Source of the DNA: Paenibacillus sp. N3.4 | Lineage (GTDB): Bacteria; Bacillota; Bacilli; Paenibacillales; NBRC-103111 | Reading direction: 5' to 3' | Assembly (NCBI RefSeq): GCF_008017805.1 | Contig: NZ_VRTT01000005.1 | Coordinates: 81,187-145,186 of the forward strand | Length of the DNA: 64,000 bases | Shown: piece after piece, positions 53,325 to 63,379 of the stretch | Position numbering within the stretch: position 1 is the first letter of the stretch | Layout: every line of letters begins with the position of its first letter | Position numbers and translations under genes: made by a program | The notes under the pieces: generated by a model | What the model saw: the letters and a program-made list of their open reading frames with translations, nothing else | What the model was told of the DNA's origin: nothing | Database searches by the model: none

Positions 53325-55550
53325 ATGGAGCTTATTAAAGCGGATGTAACGGTCGTAGGCGGAGGTATTGCGGGGCTATGCGCAGCCATTGCTGCCGCAC
53401 GTCAAGGGCTGCAAGTTTCACTCATTAATGATCGATCGGTTCTTGGGGGGAATGCCAGCAGCGAGGTCAGGGTTCATATCAACGGGTCGGCCTATCTTGG
53501 AAACAGTCCATCCTATTATGCGCGCGAGGGCGGGTTGGTGGAAGAACTCAAGCTGAAGATTTTCCACTATAATCCGTTATATAACAAGAAGCTTATGCTT
53601 TCGCTTTCGGATATGGTCTTGTTGGATATGGTCTACGATGAACCTAACATTTCTCTATTTCTGAATACATGCGTGCATGAAACGGGAATGGAGAACGGCA
53701 GAATCAAATGGGTGGAGGGCCTTCAATTGGCTTCCGAAAGGAAATTCCGTTTTGAAAGCCGAACCTACATTGATTGCTCCGGAGACGGGGTTGTCGGATA
53801 TCAGGCAGGTGCTCTCTTCCGATGGGGGAGAGAAGCGAAGCATGAATACAAGGAAGACTTGGCTCCCGAAGTAGCGGATCATTACACCATGGGAGACACG
53901 ATCCTGTTTCAAGCCCGTGACGTAGAATATTCTGTTCCGTACAAGCGGCCTGGCTTTGCGTATGATATTACGAAGTTGGCCTTCTTTGATAGTATCAGAA
54001 AAGGCTTGAACCATCGGGCTTTTCCAAGAAAAATCAACGGGCTTGGCGGATTGTGGTGGCTGGAATACGGCGGGCATATGGATGTTATCAAAAACAATGA
54101 AGACATCGCATTGGAGCTGCGGAAATTGGTTTACGGGATTTGGGATTATATCAAAAATAGCGGCGAATTTGATAATGTGGACAATCTCATTTTGGATTAT
54201 GTATGCCCGATTCCAGGAAAACGGGAGTCGAGGCGGTTTATTGGGAATCACATGTTGTCTCAGAACGATCTCACCGCAAAGCCGCATTTCGAAGATGCTG
54301 TATCTGTTGGGGGATGGTATATGGATTTACATGCTGCAAAGGGCATCTATGATGAGGGGCCGGCTACAGCATGGAATTTCGTGCCTGGATTGTACAATAT
54401 TCCGTTCCGCAGTTTATTTTCCAAGAATATTCCTAATCTCATGTTCGCTGGTCGCAATATAAGTGCTACCCATGTTGCTTTCGGTTCTACCAGAGTAATG
54501 GCAACCTGCGGTTGTATGGGGCAGGCGGTTGGAACGGCTGCTTCGTTATGCTTGAAATATGAGGTAGACCCCGCAGCCATAGTCGAAGCTCATATGGGGG
54601 AGCTGCAGGCGCTGCTGCTTCGAGACGGACAAACGATTGTAGGGCTTCAAGAGGAATTGGATCCTTACTTCGCTGAAGGATTAAAAATTTGTGCCTCGTC
54701 TCAGCGCAGTTATGACAATCTTCATCCAACCGAAGCGATTCCCTTGGAGAAAGGGTTATGTTTGGCCTTGCCGATTGAGACGTCCGTGGCAGAAAGCGTA
54801 CGGATCAAAATAAAAAATGTTTCCGAGCATTCGGAAACTCTGCATGTGAAGCTGTTTGGCGGGGAACGGAAGGAAAACTACATTCCCACCAGCGAGTTGA
54901 AAGAGTACCGCTTGGCTATTGCAGCCGGTCATGACGACTGGATTACGCTGGACTTGAGCTGCGAGAAGCCGGCGGACGACAAAATTTATATCGTACTGGA
55001 AGGTACAGCTAGCATAGCCGTATACGGCAATGAAGAGAAAATGACAGGAGCGGTCAGCTTCCATTATAGGCCGGAAGTGCCGTCCAGGCTAAAGAAATTC
55101 AATAAGAGCATTTGCTTTAAGGACCTGCTGCCATCCCAGAATATGTATAATCCCGAGAATGTCGTCAACGGCTACTCCAGGCCCTATGGTCTGCCGAACG
55201 GCTGGATTTCCGAACGTACGGAAGGACAGGAATGGTTGGAATTCTGTTTTGCAAGCCCCAAAAATCTGGACGAAATCCATCTTGTTTTCAATTCACAGCT
55301 GGATTTGGAGCATTTCGACGATCCGATCGAGCCCCTTATCCAAGATTATGATGTGACCTTGACCTTAGAAGACGGAACCGAAAGGGAAATCATAATCCGT
55401 GACAATTATCTCACGTTGAATAAACATAAGGTGGATGCGAAAGGTGTAACCCGAATTCGGATTAACTTCTGCGCAACTTACGGTTCGCCTTATCATGAAG
55501 TGTTTGCTGTAAAATTGTTTGCTCCTACAACGATAAGTGAGGTCAGGTGA
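53325..55550 (+). CDS. FAD-dependent oxidoreductase with C-terminal discoidin-like domain
   Basis: 741 residues from ATG 53325, eight bases after GGAGG. Residues 8-35 are a classic FAD-binding fold (VTVVGGGIAGLCAAIAAARQG), followed by an FAD_oxidored-type (PF12831-like) domain with VHINGSAYLGN and RNISATHVAFGSTRVMATCGCMGQAVGTA near 373-400. The last 130 or so residues (NVVNGYSRPYG…EWLEFCFASPKNLDEIHLVFN) look like an F5/8 type C sugar-binding domain. No signal peptide. It probably oxidises an imported sugar or glycoside; the substrate is unknown. The 100 bases before it contain no clear promoter. Confidence 0.83.
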   Translation: MELIKADVTVVGGGIAGLCAAIAAARQGLQVSLINDRSVLGGNASSEVRVHINGSAYLGNSPSYYAREGGLVEELKLKIFHYNPLYNKKLMLSLSDMVLLDMVYDEPNISLFLNTCVHETGMENGRIKWVEGLQLASERKFRFESRTYIDCSGDGVVGYQAGALFRWGREAKHEYKEDLAPEVADHYTMGDTILFQARDVEYSVPYKRPGFAYDITKLAFFDSIRKGLNHRAFPRKINGLGGLWWLEYGGHMDVIKNNEDIALELRKLVYGIWDYIKNSGEFDNVDNLILDYVCPIPGKRESRRFIGNHMLSQNDLTAKPHFEDAVSVGGWYMDLHAAKGIYDEGPATAWNFVPGLYNIPFRSLFSKNIPNLMFAGRNISATHVAFGSTRVMATCGCMGQAVGTAASLCLKYEVDPAAIVEAHMGELQALLLRDGQTIVGLQEELDPYFAEGLKICASSQRSYDNLHPTEAIPLEKGLCLALPIETSVAESVRIKIKNVSEHSETLHVKLFGGERKENYIPTSELKEYRLAIAAGHDDWITLDLSCEKPADDKIYIVLEGTASIAVYGNEEKMTGAVSFHYRPEVPSRLKKFNKSICFKDLLPSQNMYNPENVVNGYSRPYGLPNGWISERTEGQEWLEFCFASPKNLDEIHLVFNSQLDLEHFDDPIEPLIQDYDVTLTLEDGTEREIIIRDNYLTLNKHKVDAKGVTRIRINFCATYGSPYHEVFAVKLFAPTTISEVR

Positions 55551-55557
55551 AGTAGCG

Positions 55558-56769
55558 ATGAAGGAATTATTCCCTCGAAGAGGGTTGCCTAATGTAATTC
55601 AGAAGTTGGAAAATGGGGAAACCGTGACAATCGTCTATTTTGGCGGCAGTAATACGCGTTCTGAAGGATACAGGGTCATGACGGCGGAATGGCTTCGTGA
55701 GCAATATCCCAAAGCGGATATCCGCTGTGTGAATGCAGGCATTGACGGAACGGGATCGGATTTGGGCTGCGCCCGTTTGGAGACGGACGTGCTGCGTCAT
55801 CAGCCTGATCTAGTGTTTGTTGAATTTGTCGGTAACGATGGCGGAGTACCTGAGTCCAAGGCGCGGATCGAAGGGATCGTCCGTCAAATCCGCAAGCGGA
55901 GCCGGTTTACCGATATCCTGTTCGTTTACACGCTGAAGGAGCGGGATGTGGCCTTATTTCAGTTTGGGGTATACCAGAAAGGGGCTCTTATGCAAGAGGA
56001 AGTGGCCGATTATTACGGTATTCCTTCGATTCATCTAGGCGTAGCGGTCAGTCATTTGGTATCGGAGGGAAAGCTCATTTTTACCTCAGGGGCAGACAAG
56101 TCCATTTCCGGAGCCATTGTTTTTACGCATGATTCGATCCATCCGACAATTCCCGAAGGACACCAGATTTACACAGATACGATCACTCGGTCGTTTAAGA
56201 AAATTAGCGAACTTCGCAGTCACTTGGGAAGGGTCGAACATAACTTGCCTCAGGCCCATTTGGTTCCGGCAAATCCATGGGAGTACGCGACTATGCTGCC
56301 GCTGGATGGCCATACCCATTTATCGGCAGGATGGTCATACGTGACTCCCGATGATTCAGATTTGGCCCGCAAGTACGATTGGTTGTTCCCCGGCCTATGG
56401 CGAGCGGTCGATCCAGGGGAGGCTGTCACGGTGGAGTTCGAAGGCACACAGATCGGGCTGTTCGATATCGGGGGGCCTGATTCCGGCAGATTGAAGGTGA
56501 CGGTGGATGACGGGGATCCCTTCGTTGTGGATCGATTCACGTCATATAACGATCATAATCGGAATCAGTATGTTTTCTTGCCGGAGCTCCCGAATGGGAA
56601 ACATACGGTTCGCTTCGAAGTCGATACCGAGAAGACAGACAAAGCGGCCGTGTTTGAGGCATGCGGCAATGAACGAAGTTTGGAGCATGTACGGCAGCAT
56701 CCGGATTGGTACAATCAAACGGTGATCCAGCTTGGGAAGTTGTTGTTGGTGCAGCCGCCATTATCATAG
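55558..56769 (+). CDS. SGNH/GDSL-type esterase with C-terminal beta domain
   Basis: 403 residues from ATG 55558, after AGGTGA. The SGNH residues are visible: Ser31 (FGGSNT), Gly near 66 (GTGSDLG), Asn93 (EFVGND), Asp192 and His195 (HDSIHPT). A second domain (about 255-385) is beta-rich and resembles carbohydrate-binding esterase modules. No signal peptide. Likely removes acetyl or other acyl groups from an imported oligosaccharide. Seven bases after the FAD enzyme gene, so co-transcribed. Confidence 0.83.
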   Translation: MKELFPRRGLPNVIQKLENGETVTIVYFGGSNTRSEGYRVMTAEWLREQYPKADIRCVNAGIDGTGSDLGCARLETDVLRHQPDLVFVEFVGNDGGVPESKARIEGIVRQIRKRSRFTDILFVYTLKERDVALFQFGVYQKGALMQEEVADYYGIPSIHLGVAVSHLVSEGKLIFTSGADKSISGAIVFTHDSIHPTIPEGHQIYTDTITRSFKKISELRSHLGRVEHNLPQAHLVPANPWEYATMLPLDGHTHLSAGWSYVTPDDSDLARKYDWLFPGLWRAVDPGEAVTVEFEGTQIGLFDIGGPDSGRLKVTVDDGDPFVVDRFTSYNDHNRNQYVFLPELPNGKHTVRFEVDTEKTDKAAVFEACGNERSLEHVRQHPDWYNQTVIQLGKLLLVQPPLS

Positions 56770-56797
56770 TTAAAATCGGCTTTGTTCCCATTGTAAG

Positions 56798-56854
56798 ACC
56801 TACAACGTATCTGACTGCAGTGGAGCGGTCCAATACGACGTAGGTTTCTTTTTT
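56798..56854 (+). terminator. Terminator after the SGNH esterase gene
   Basis: ACCTAC-aa-CGTAT pairs with ATACG-ac-GTAGGT (two-base internal loop), followed by TTCTTTTTT. Confidence 0.65.
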
Positions 56855-56862
56855 GACATAAA

Positions 56863-56916
56863 ATCTTATAAGAAATTCTTGAAATTAAAGAAATTTTACG
56901 GTTATATGACATGCTA
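56863..56916 (+). promoter_or_regulatory. Promoter with conserved upstream element, giant secreted protein
   Basis: ATCTTATAAGAAATTCTT, then GAAATTAAAGAAA (56863-56893) matches the element at 46204-46234 in 29 of 31 bases. TGACATGCTAcgAT follows at 56907-56920, one base further away than in the other copy. This gives an extended -10 (TG-C-TACGAT). The start codon is 130 bases downstream. Confidence 0.65.
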
Positions 56917-57048
56917 CGATAACAAAGACGGAGGGGGGATTAGCCAGTAGGAAACGGATAATTGCTTCTTTGCGATCATTCGAACAAAGGAGGGTATTAT
57001 TATTATTTATTGAAAGCGCTGTCAAAATATGGAGAGGATGTGAGTTGT

Positions 57049-60000
57049 ATGATAAAAAGGAAGCTGTTTTTCTTAATCGTTCTCATCATGACGATGATAG
57101 TTCCTTTAAGCCTATTCGGAATAAGGACCGCTAATGCGGAGTCCTTACCGTATAAGACGATCATCATCGATGACGGGAGCATTACGATCGATGGGGTTGT
57201 GACCCCAGATGCGGATAACGTGAATAACGGATATTCGGCTCCCAATTGGACCACAAGTACCGGGGTGAAGGGGTATAATAATTCCAGTTCCCAATATACG
57301 AGTACAGCAGGCAGAACCATATCGTGGAATCCACGTTTGGCAGCAGGAACGGCGAGAATATCGTTCTACAAGCTTAACTGGGAGGACAAAGCGGATAGCA
57401 ATGTAAAAATAGAAATCGCTCATAATGGAACGACGGATGTACGATTTATGGATCTGAGGCCTTCATTCGGGGCGCCTGCGGGATGGGTAGATTTGGGAGA
57501 GTACTATTTCTCCGGGATCGGTGAAGAATTCGTTAAATTGACCCGAACTGCCAGCTCCACCAGCACCATACTTACGCGCGCTGATGCCGTCAAATTCGAA
57601 GGAAATATCAAGCAAAAAGAGCCTCATAAGACGATCATCATCGATGACGGGAGCATCACGATCGATGGAGTCGTCACCTTGGATGCCGATAACCAGAATA
57701 ATGGGTACTCGGCTCCGAATTGGAGCACAAGTACGGGAGTGAAGGGATACAATAATTCTAGTTCCAAATATACGGATGCTGTGGGGAGAAGCATCACATG
57801 GAATCCGCGGTTGGAAGCAGGAACGGCGAGAATATCGTTCTACAAGCTTAATTGGGCGGATAAAGCAGATAGTAATGTAAAAATCGAAATTGTTCATAAT
57901 GGGATTACGGATGTCATGTTTATGGATCTCAGGCCCTCTTCGGGCCCATCTGTCGGATGGGTAGATTTGGGGGAGTATTATTTCAGTGGTAATGATACCG
58001 AATTTGTCAGGCTGACTCGAACGCAACCTACGACGGGCACCATCATTACTCGTGCAGATGCGGTCAAGTTCGAAGGAAATATCCGGCAGCAAGCTCCGCC
58101 GTTGCCTCCGCTGCGCAGCCGCACATTGGCGAATCTTAGTTATACGGAAAAAGGCAGCATCGAAAACGCAAAATATAAGGCGACTTTCTATGAAGCTACT
58201 TGGGATGGAGGCAAATCCATCGTTCGTGATCTGTTCTACAAGGACACGGTTACGGGGAACTGGGTGCCAATCAATAATGTGGCGGAAAGACTTGAAGAAC
58301 AATGGGTCTTATTGGATGGGAATGCGGGGAGTCGAACCAATTACTACGATACGATGAACAAACGCTGGATTACTTTCGACGGGATCAATTTCCCTGATAG
58401 CCATACTGCAGTATTAACCGATTCTTTGCATGGAAGCGATTACGATTTACAAGTGAACTGGTCCATGTCAGGGGATAAACCGGATGTTTCCTTCGCCTTT
58501 ACACCTCGCCGGGATGGCAATTATGTGATCGGCTATCAGTCTTTCACAACAGAACTAATCACTGGCATCAATGAAGTGTTGAATGGTTTCAGGTCGCATG
58601 CAAAAATGGTAGGTTCTGTGGAATCAACAAGCTTAAGGGAACTGACCGCTCCGATGAGTCTGGTTGAAAAGAATGACGGCGCGGGGAACGCTTTGACGTA
58701 TGGCCTATTTATACCGTCGGAAGAGCTTCCGGTCGAATTTGAACCGACGGGAGGCGTTACGAAACAACGGCTGGGCATGAGTCTTGTCAACAATGAAGGC
58801 AGCGTGCAGCCGACTCTTTATGCTCCTCAGCTAGGGACTTATTCGCAAATGACCGCGGAAAGCACGTATCAGTTTCATATGGGGTTAATTGCTCAAAGCA
58901 GCAGTCTGTATGAGACCTACCGGGATATTCTCCGCAGTGAATACGGTTATTCGGCATACCGGGAAAATGTTGCTGATCAGTCGCTTACGGATGCGATGTT
59001 CAATATGATCGATCTGCTCAAGATTGAGCCTCAGGGTGACGACTCTGTTCATTATGTTCCGTCGCCCAGCGGGTGGTGGAACCGAGCCAAGGGCTTCATT
59101 GACATCGAGAACGAGGATAGCGTTCGAACAACATCGAATGCGGTTCTTCTGGGGGCTTACTACTTGACCGGAGACGACCAGCTTTACGATACGAGGGCGC
59201 TGCCGTCCATCCAGTACGGTGTATCGCGAAATGGTATCGGTTGGTCGCCGACGCAGAAGCCCGTGTACGGCGTGCCGTCGTTATGGAAAATGGCAACCTT
59301 GCCGTTCGATGTTTCAAGCGTAGCTGCTGTCAATCAAATGATGGGCACTTCGGCTGGAATTCAAGCGCTAGGGCAGCAAGAGTACCTTGTGCGCAATCCT
59401 GATCAGAAAGATCGGGGTCCTGTCATTCAGCCCCTGATGATGTATCGTATGACGGGGGATGCGCAGTATTTACAGGCTGCCAAGGATGCAGCCGACAGCT
59501 ATATCATTCAAAATATTGATACCCCGGAATCCGTGAATGTGAGTAAAAATGAGTTTATTTATTATTATAGCAAGCTATGGATGGAGATCTTGGAGCTTTA
59601 CGAGGAAACGAAAGATCCCAAATACTTGAATGCCGCGTACAAGGAAGCCAAACAGTACGCTACCATGTTCGTTGCTCGTCCGGTTCCCGGAGGCACCGTT
59701 ACGATTCCGCAGCCGGAGACGTATAATTACGCGGAGTCATTCCATTGGCCGGCAAGCGGTAAATACGATTATCCTAGGAGCAAGCTCCCTGAAGACGTAG
59801 CCGGGGGCGTACAAGCAGACAGTTGGCTTGTTTCACCCAACGGGTTGACGTTTGAAGCAGGAAGTACAACTGGCTATTATCGGATGAATGCGCAGGAGGC
59901 TCCATTCATGTTGAGATTGTCGCTCTACACAGGCGACAAACTGCTGCAGGATATCGCTCATAATGCGGTCATCGGACGATATTCCAGCTATCCAGGTTAT

Positions 60001-62067
60001 TACTATAAGGGCTTCGCCGTTAGTCAACTTGAACCGGATTTTCCTCTGGAAGGTCCAAGTGGGGCTACATCCATCTATTATCACCATATGCCAGCGCAGC
60101 TCGGGCAAACGATGGATTATCTGATTAGCGAACAATCGCTGAAATCGAATGGGAGTATTACATTCCCTTCCGTATTCGAAACTAATTTTTTGTGGTTCAA
60201 ATATCACCTCTATGGGAATAAACCAGGTCGGTTCTACGGCAATTCGAACGTTTGGCTCTGGATGCCCAAAGGGATTATCCAGACCAACCATCCGCAATTG
60301 AATTGGATAACAGGGGAGAGCGGAAATAAGTTCTACATCGGATTAAGTAACGAATCAACTGCTGAAGTACAGACTCCGATCAAATTGAATGCGCAAATCA
60401 TTGGGTTCGACCCGGAACAAAATTATACCGTAACTATCATCCGCGATAATGGCATACCAGAGCAAGCGGTTATGAGTGGTGGAATCATTCAGGCCAAGGT
60501 TTCAAGCAAGGGAATAACAGCTATCATTGTGGAGGGACTAGACATTGATGTGCCGCTGCACCAGGTTAGAACGGCCGATACATCGGATGCAAGCTATTTC
60601 TTCGATGTTCACAGTCCAATAGATGCTGTTAAAGGCATGCTAATCGTCAAGCCCGACGAAACGTCCTACGATGCTTACGTGGAGGCAAAAACGACGAAAC
60701 CAGCGACGATCCATTACTCCTTGGATGGAGGAGCCACGTACACGACCGTTCCAGATACGATCTATCCGATGGAATGGTCGATACGGGTAAACGACTTGTC
60801 CCAAACGTTCACCTATTATGTGGAATCGGACGGAAAGCAGACCCGTAAACGGACGCTATACCTGTCTGATCGGGTAGCTGTTCCTCCGATTCAACCGGAA
60901 TGGCAGCCTGGATCATCCATCATTGTGGATAATACGGAGGCGGAGACAGAAGGCGTCTGGATACGCGATACTACGGCTAATAACTATTATTACGATAACT
61001 ATGTATATGCGAAATCAACTGCCGGCACAGCGACAAGCAGGATTCTCTGGCGGCCGGAGCTGCCGGAAAGCGTAACTTATAGCGTGTATTACAAGATTCC
61101 TCAAATAACGGCGACGAGCGAAAATTGGTCCACAAATGCCTCTTTTACCGTTTATTATAGCGGGGGCTCTCAGACGGTTACGGTTGATGAGACAATGTCC
61201 AACGGGACGTGGGTGTTCCTGGGAGCCTTTCCTTTTACATCAGGCCATAGCGGGTATGTCGAATTAACCAATAAGGCCAACAAATCACGGGTAGTTGCCG
61301 ATGCTGTCATGTGGGTGAACCCTAATAGAATGCCGCAATTGGAGTCGGTGGCTATCATGTCGGATCGGGGAGATCTGCAGATGACTCAAGCCGCTCAGTT
61401 GAGCGTAACCGGCTATTTGGATAATGGCGTGATCGGTGATCTGGGACTTGCAGACGTGCAGTATTTTGTCAACAGAACCGATCTGGCTCAGGTGGACAGC
61501 AACGGTGTCTTGACCCTTCAAAGCCTCGATGGGGAAACGGATCACATCGAGGTATGGGCCACTGTAACGATTGATGGAGTGACCTTAACAACACCGCCTA
61601 TGACAATAATCATCAGGGACCTGACGGTTATTGTCGACAGCACGAATACGACCGGGTTATACGCTACGGAAGGGTCATGGAGCCAAAGCAATTTAGCCGG
61701 ATACAAAATTGGTGTTAAGTCCCGTTACTCTACGGTCCAAGGATCATCGGCGTCATGGAAGGCCCATTTCCCAGAGGGAAGGTATACCGTCTCCATTTAC
61801 AAGATCGTACACACTACGGCAAACGATAATCATGTCAAAGTGGAAGTGAAGCATCAGTCGGTTACCGAGGTCACGTATATGGATGCGACAGCTGGCACGT
61901 CGGGTTGGGTTAATCTCGGAACGTTCGACTTTGCAGGAGACGGAAGCGAGTATGTTCGTTTAACAAGGGTGACCTCGACAACTGTAGATCCGCCAACCCT
62001 TCCTGCCGATATGATCTATACGAGGGCTGACGCAGTCAAGTTCGAACGGCATTCCGTCAGTCCGTAA
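57049..62067 (+). CDS. Giant secreted multidomain protein with golvesin-like repeats
   Basis: 1672 residues from ATG 57049, after GGAGAGGAT; the frame is open to 56962 but that part has no ribosome binding site and spoils the signal peptide. Signal peptide 1-30 (…GIRTANA). Two nearly identical golvesin-like domains at about 36-187 and 194-345, a large central region (about 350-1165) that looks alpha/alpha-toroid-like (…GWWNRAKGFIDIEN…, …MMYRMTGDAQYLQAAKDAADSY…), an Ig-like part, a third golvesin-like domain (about 1288-1420), a BIG2-like stretch, and a fourth (about 1525-1670). No S-layer or sortase anchor. The central part could be a glycoside hydrolase or lyase; I cannot name a family. Confidence 0.78.
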   Translation: MIKRKLFFLIVLIMTMIVPLSLFGIRTANAESLPYKTIIIDDGSITIDGVVTPDADNVNNGYSAPNWTTSTGVKGYNNSSSQYTSTAGRTISWNPRLAAGTARISFYKLNWEDKADSNVKIEIAHNGTTDVRFMDLRPSFGAPAGWVDLGEYYFSGIGEEFVKLTRTASSTSTILTRADAVKFEGNIKQKEPHKTIIIDDGSITIDGVVTLDADNQNNGYSAPNWSTSTGVKGYNNSSSKYTDAVGRSITWNPRLEAGTARISFYKLNWADKADSNVKIEIVHNGITDVMFMDLRPSSGPSVGWVDLGEYYFSGNDTEFVRLTRTQPTTGTIITRADAVKFEGNIRQQAPPLPPLRSRTLANLSYTEKGSIENAKYKATFYEATWDGGKSIVRDLFYKDTVTGNWVPINNVAERLEEQWVLLDGNAGSRTNYYDTMNKRWITFDGINFPDSHTAVLTDSLHGSDYDLQVNWSMSGDKPDVSFAFTPRRDGNYVIGYQSFTTELITGINEVLNGFRSHAKMVGSVESTSLRELTAPMSLVEKNDGAGNALTYGLFIPSEELPVEFEPTGGVTKQRLGMSLVNNEGSVQPTLYAPQLGTYSQMTAESTYQFHMGLIAQSSSLYETYRDILRSEYGYSAYRENVADQSLTDAMFNMIDLLKIEPQGDDSVHYVPSPSGWWNRAKGFIDIENEDSVRTTSNAVLLGAYYLTGDDQLYDTRALPSIQYGVSRNGIGWSPTQKPVYGVPSLWKMATLPFDVSSVAAVNQMMGTSAGIQALGQQEYLVRNPDQKDRGPVIQPLMMYRMTGDAQYLQAAKDAADSYIIQNIDTPESVNVSKNEFIYYYSKLWMEILELYEETKDPKYLNAAYKEAKQYATMFVARPVPGGTVTIPQPETYNYAESFHWPASGKYDYPRSKLPEDVAGGVQADSWLVSPNGLTFEAGSTTGYYRMNAQEAPFMLRLSLYTGDKLLQDIAHNAVIGRYSSYPGYYYKGFAVSQLEPDFPLEGPSGATSIYYHHMPAQLGQTMDYLISEQSLKSNGSITFPSVFETNFLWFKYHLYGNKPGRFYGNSNVWLWMPKGIIQTNHPQLNWITGESGNKFYIGLSNESTAEVQTPIKLNAQIIGFDPEQNYTVTIIRDNGIPEQAVMSGGIIQAKVSSKGITAIIVEGLDIDVPLHQVRTADTSDASYFFDVHSPIDAVKGMLIVKPDETSYDAYVEAKTTKPATIHYSLDGGATYTTVPDTIYPMEWSIRVNDLSQTFTYYVESDGKQTRKRTLYLSDRVAVPPIQPEWQPGSSIIVDNTEAETEGVWIRDTTANNYYYDNYVYAKSTAGTATSRILWRPELPESVTYSVYYKIPQITATSENWSTNASFTVYYSGGSQTVTVDETMSNGTWVFLGAFPFTSGHSGYVELTNKANKSRVVADAVMWVNPNRMPQLESVAIMSDRGDLQMTQAAQLSVTGYLDNGVIGDLGLADVQYFVNRTDLAQVDSNGVLTLQSLDGETDHIEVWATVTIDGVTLTTPPMTIIIRDLTVIVDSTNTTGLYATEGSWSQSNLAGYKIGVKSRYSTVQGSSASWKAHFPEGRYTVSIYKIVHTTANDNHVKVEVKHQSVTEVTYMDATAGTSGWVNLGTFDFAGDGSEYVRLTRVTSTTVDPPTLPADMIYTRADAVKFERHSVSP
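57154..58083 (+). repeat. Tandem duplication of about 456 bases inside the giant gene
   Basis: Copy 1 is 57154-57609 and copy 2 57628-58083, a 474-base offset (158 codons). Both begin AAGACGATCATCATCGATGA, and blocks of over 30 bases are identical (for example around GGAACGGCGAGAATATCG). The remaining differences are mostly silent. A recent in-frame domain duplication. Confidence 0.9.
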
Positions 62068-62222
62068 TTGTTTCTGTCGGCGGATACGAATAATAATTAG
62101 TAGGCCAACCAATTGATGTGACCTTTGCTGATGACGAGGCAGCGCAGTGCTATGGCTTCCACGACAAGAGTCCAACAAAAGGTGTTTTGGATAGGTATTT
62201 ATTGCTAACGGAAAATGAATGC

Positions 62223-62259
62223 GGAGGAGTTTGCTTTGAGGCAACTCCTCTTTCTTTTG
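62223..62259 (+). terminator. Intrinsic terminator after the giant gene
   Basis: GAGGAGTTTGC / GCAACTCCTC with a short loop, followed by TTTCTTTTG. The rest of the gap 62068-62488 has nothing else recognisable apart from the thyA promoter. Confidence 0.7.
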
Positions 62260-62424
62260 TTAAAGTAACAGGATAGTTTAAACAAGGCGTTCATCCGGTT
62301 ACTTATATGATTTTCATATACACATCCAGCGATTTCTACAAGGGTTTATTAGGTATTTCAGGGTGAGAAAGGTGAGAAAATAACAATAAAGAATGATTTA
62401 GGTGCAAATTAGGGGGCATCATAA

Positions 62425-62453
62425 TTCCGAATATGGAGCTCCTCTGTTATAAT
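62425..62453 (+). promoter_or_regulatory. Extended -10 promoter of thyA
   Basis: TATAAT at 62448-62453 with TG one base upstream, and a weak -35 (TTCCGA) 17 bases before it. The start codon of thyA is 36 bases downstream of the -10. Confidence 0.55.
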
Positions 62454-62488
62454 GAACTTTATAATAACTATGATACTTGAGGTGGCAG

Positions 62489-63283
62489 ATGAAGGCGTAT
62501 TTAGAATTACTAAATGACATTATGGAGCACGGGGTACAAAAAGAAGATAGGACAGGGACTGGGACACTTTCAGTCTTTGGACGCCAAATGCGAATAGATT
62601 TATCACAAGGTTTTCCACTGTTAACAACCAAAAAATTACATGTAAAATCTATTTTTCATGAGTTGCTTTGGTTTTTAAGTGGAAGTACAAATGTTCAATA
62701 TTTACAAGAAAATGGTGTTTCAATATGGGACGAATGGGCAGACGATGAAGGTAATTTAGGCCGAGTTTATGGAGCACAGTGGAGAACTTGGATGGCTCCC
62801 AGCGGTCAAGCTATTGATCAAATATCAACCTTGATTACTCAAATTAAAAATAATCCCGATTCACGCAGACATTTAGTTAGTGCATGGAATGTTGCAGAGA
62901 TTCAAAGTATGGCATTGCCGCCTTGTCATTATGCTTTTCAGTTTTATGTGGCAAATGGACGGTTATCATGCATGTTTCAAATGAGGTCTGTTGATACTTT
63001 TCTCGGTTTGCCATTTAATTTAGCTTCATATGCTCTATTAACTTACATGGTAGCACAACAGTGTGATTTGGAGGTTGGGGATCTGATTTGGACCGGTGGC
63101 GATGTGCACATTTATTTGAATCATATCGAACAAGTCAGGACGCAGCTTTCTAGAGAGTCATTCCCAATGCCTAAAATTGTAATTAAGCGGAAACCGGATT
63201 CGATCTTTGAATACCGTTTTGAAGACTTTGAAATCGTTGATTATCAGTCGCATCCTAGCATAAAGGCGCCAATTGCGATTTAA
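62489..63283 (+). CDS. thyA: Thymidylate synthase
   Basis: 264 residues from ATG 62489 (GAGGTGG upstream), the same length as E. coli ThyA. Makes dTMP from dUMP using methylene-tetrahydrofolate. Catalytic Cys146 in [12 protein letters not shown], the phosphate-binding RRH ([10 protein letters not shown]) and the dUMP-contact stretch [19 protein letters not shown] are all present. Followed by the dihydrofolate reductase gene that regenerates tetrahydrofolate. Notably more AT-rich than its surroundings. Confidence 0.97.
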   Translation: MKAYLELLNDIMEHGVQKEDRTGTGTLSVFGRQMRIDLSQGFPLLTTKKLHVKSIFHELLWFLSGSTNVQYLQENGVSIWDEWADDEGNLGRVYGAQWRTWMAPSGQAIDQISTLITQIKNNPDSRRHLVSAWNVAEIQSMALPPCHYAFQFYVANGRLSCMFQMRSVDTFLGLPFNLASYALLTYMVAQQCDLEVGDLIWTGGDVHIYLNHIEQVRTQLSRESFPMPKIVIKRKPDSIFEYRFEDFEIVDYQSHPSIKAPIAI

Positions 63284-63379
63284 TGGTACTATGACTTATG
63301 GTTTGTAACCCACATCCAACGATTAAAGCTCCTGTTGCTGTGTAACCACAACTGACAATGTTACGAAAGGAAGTGTGCT

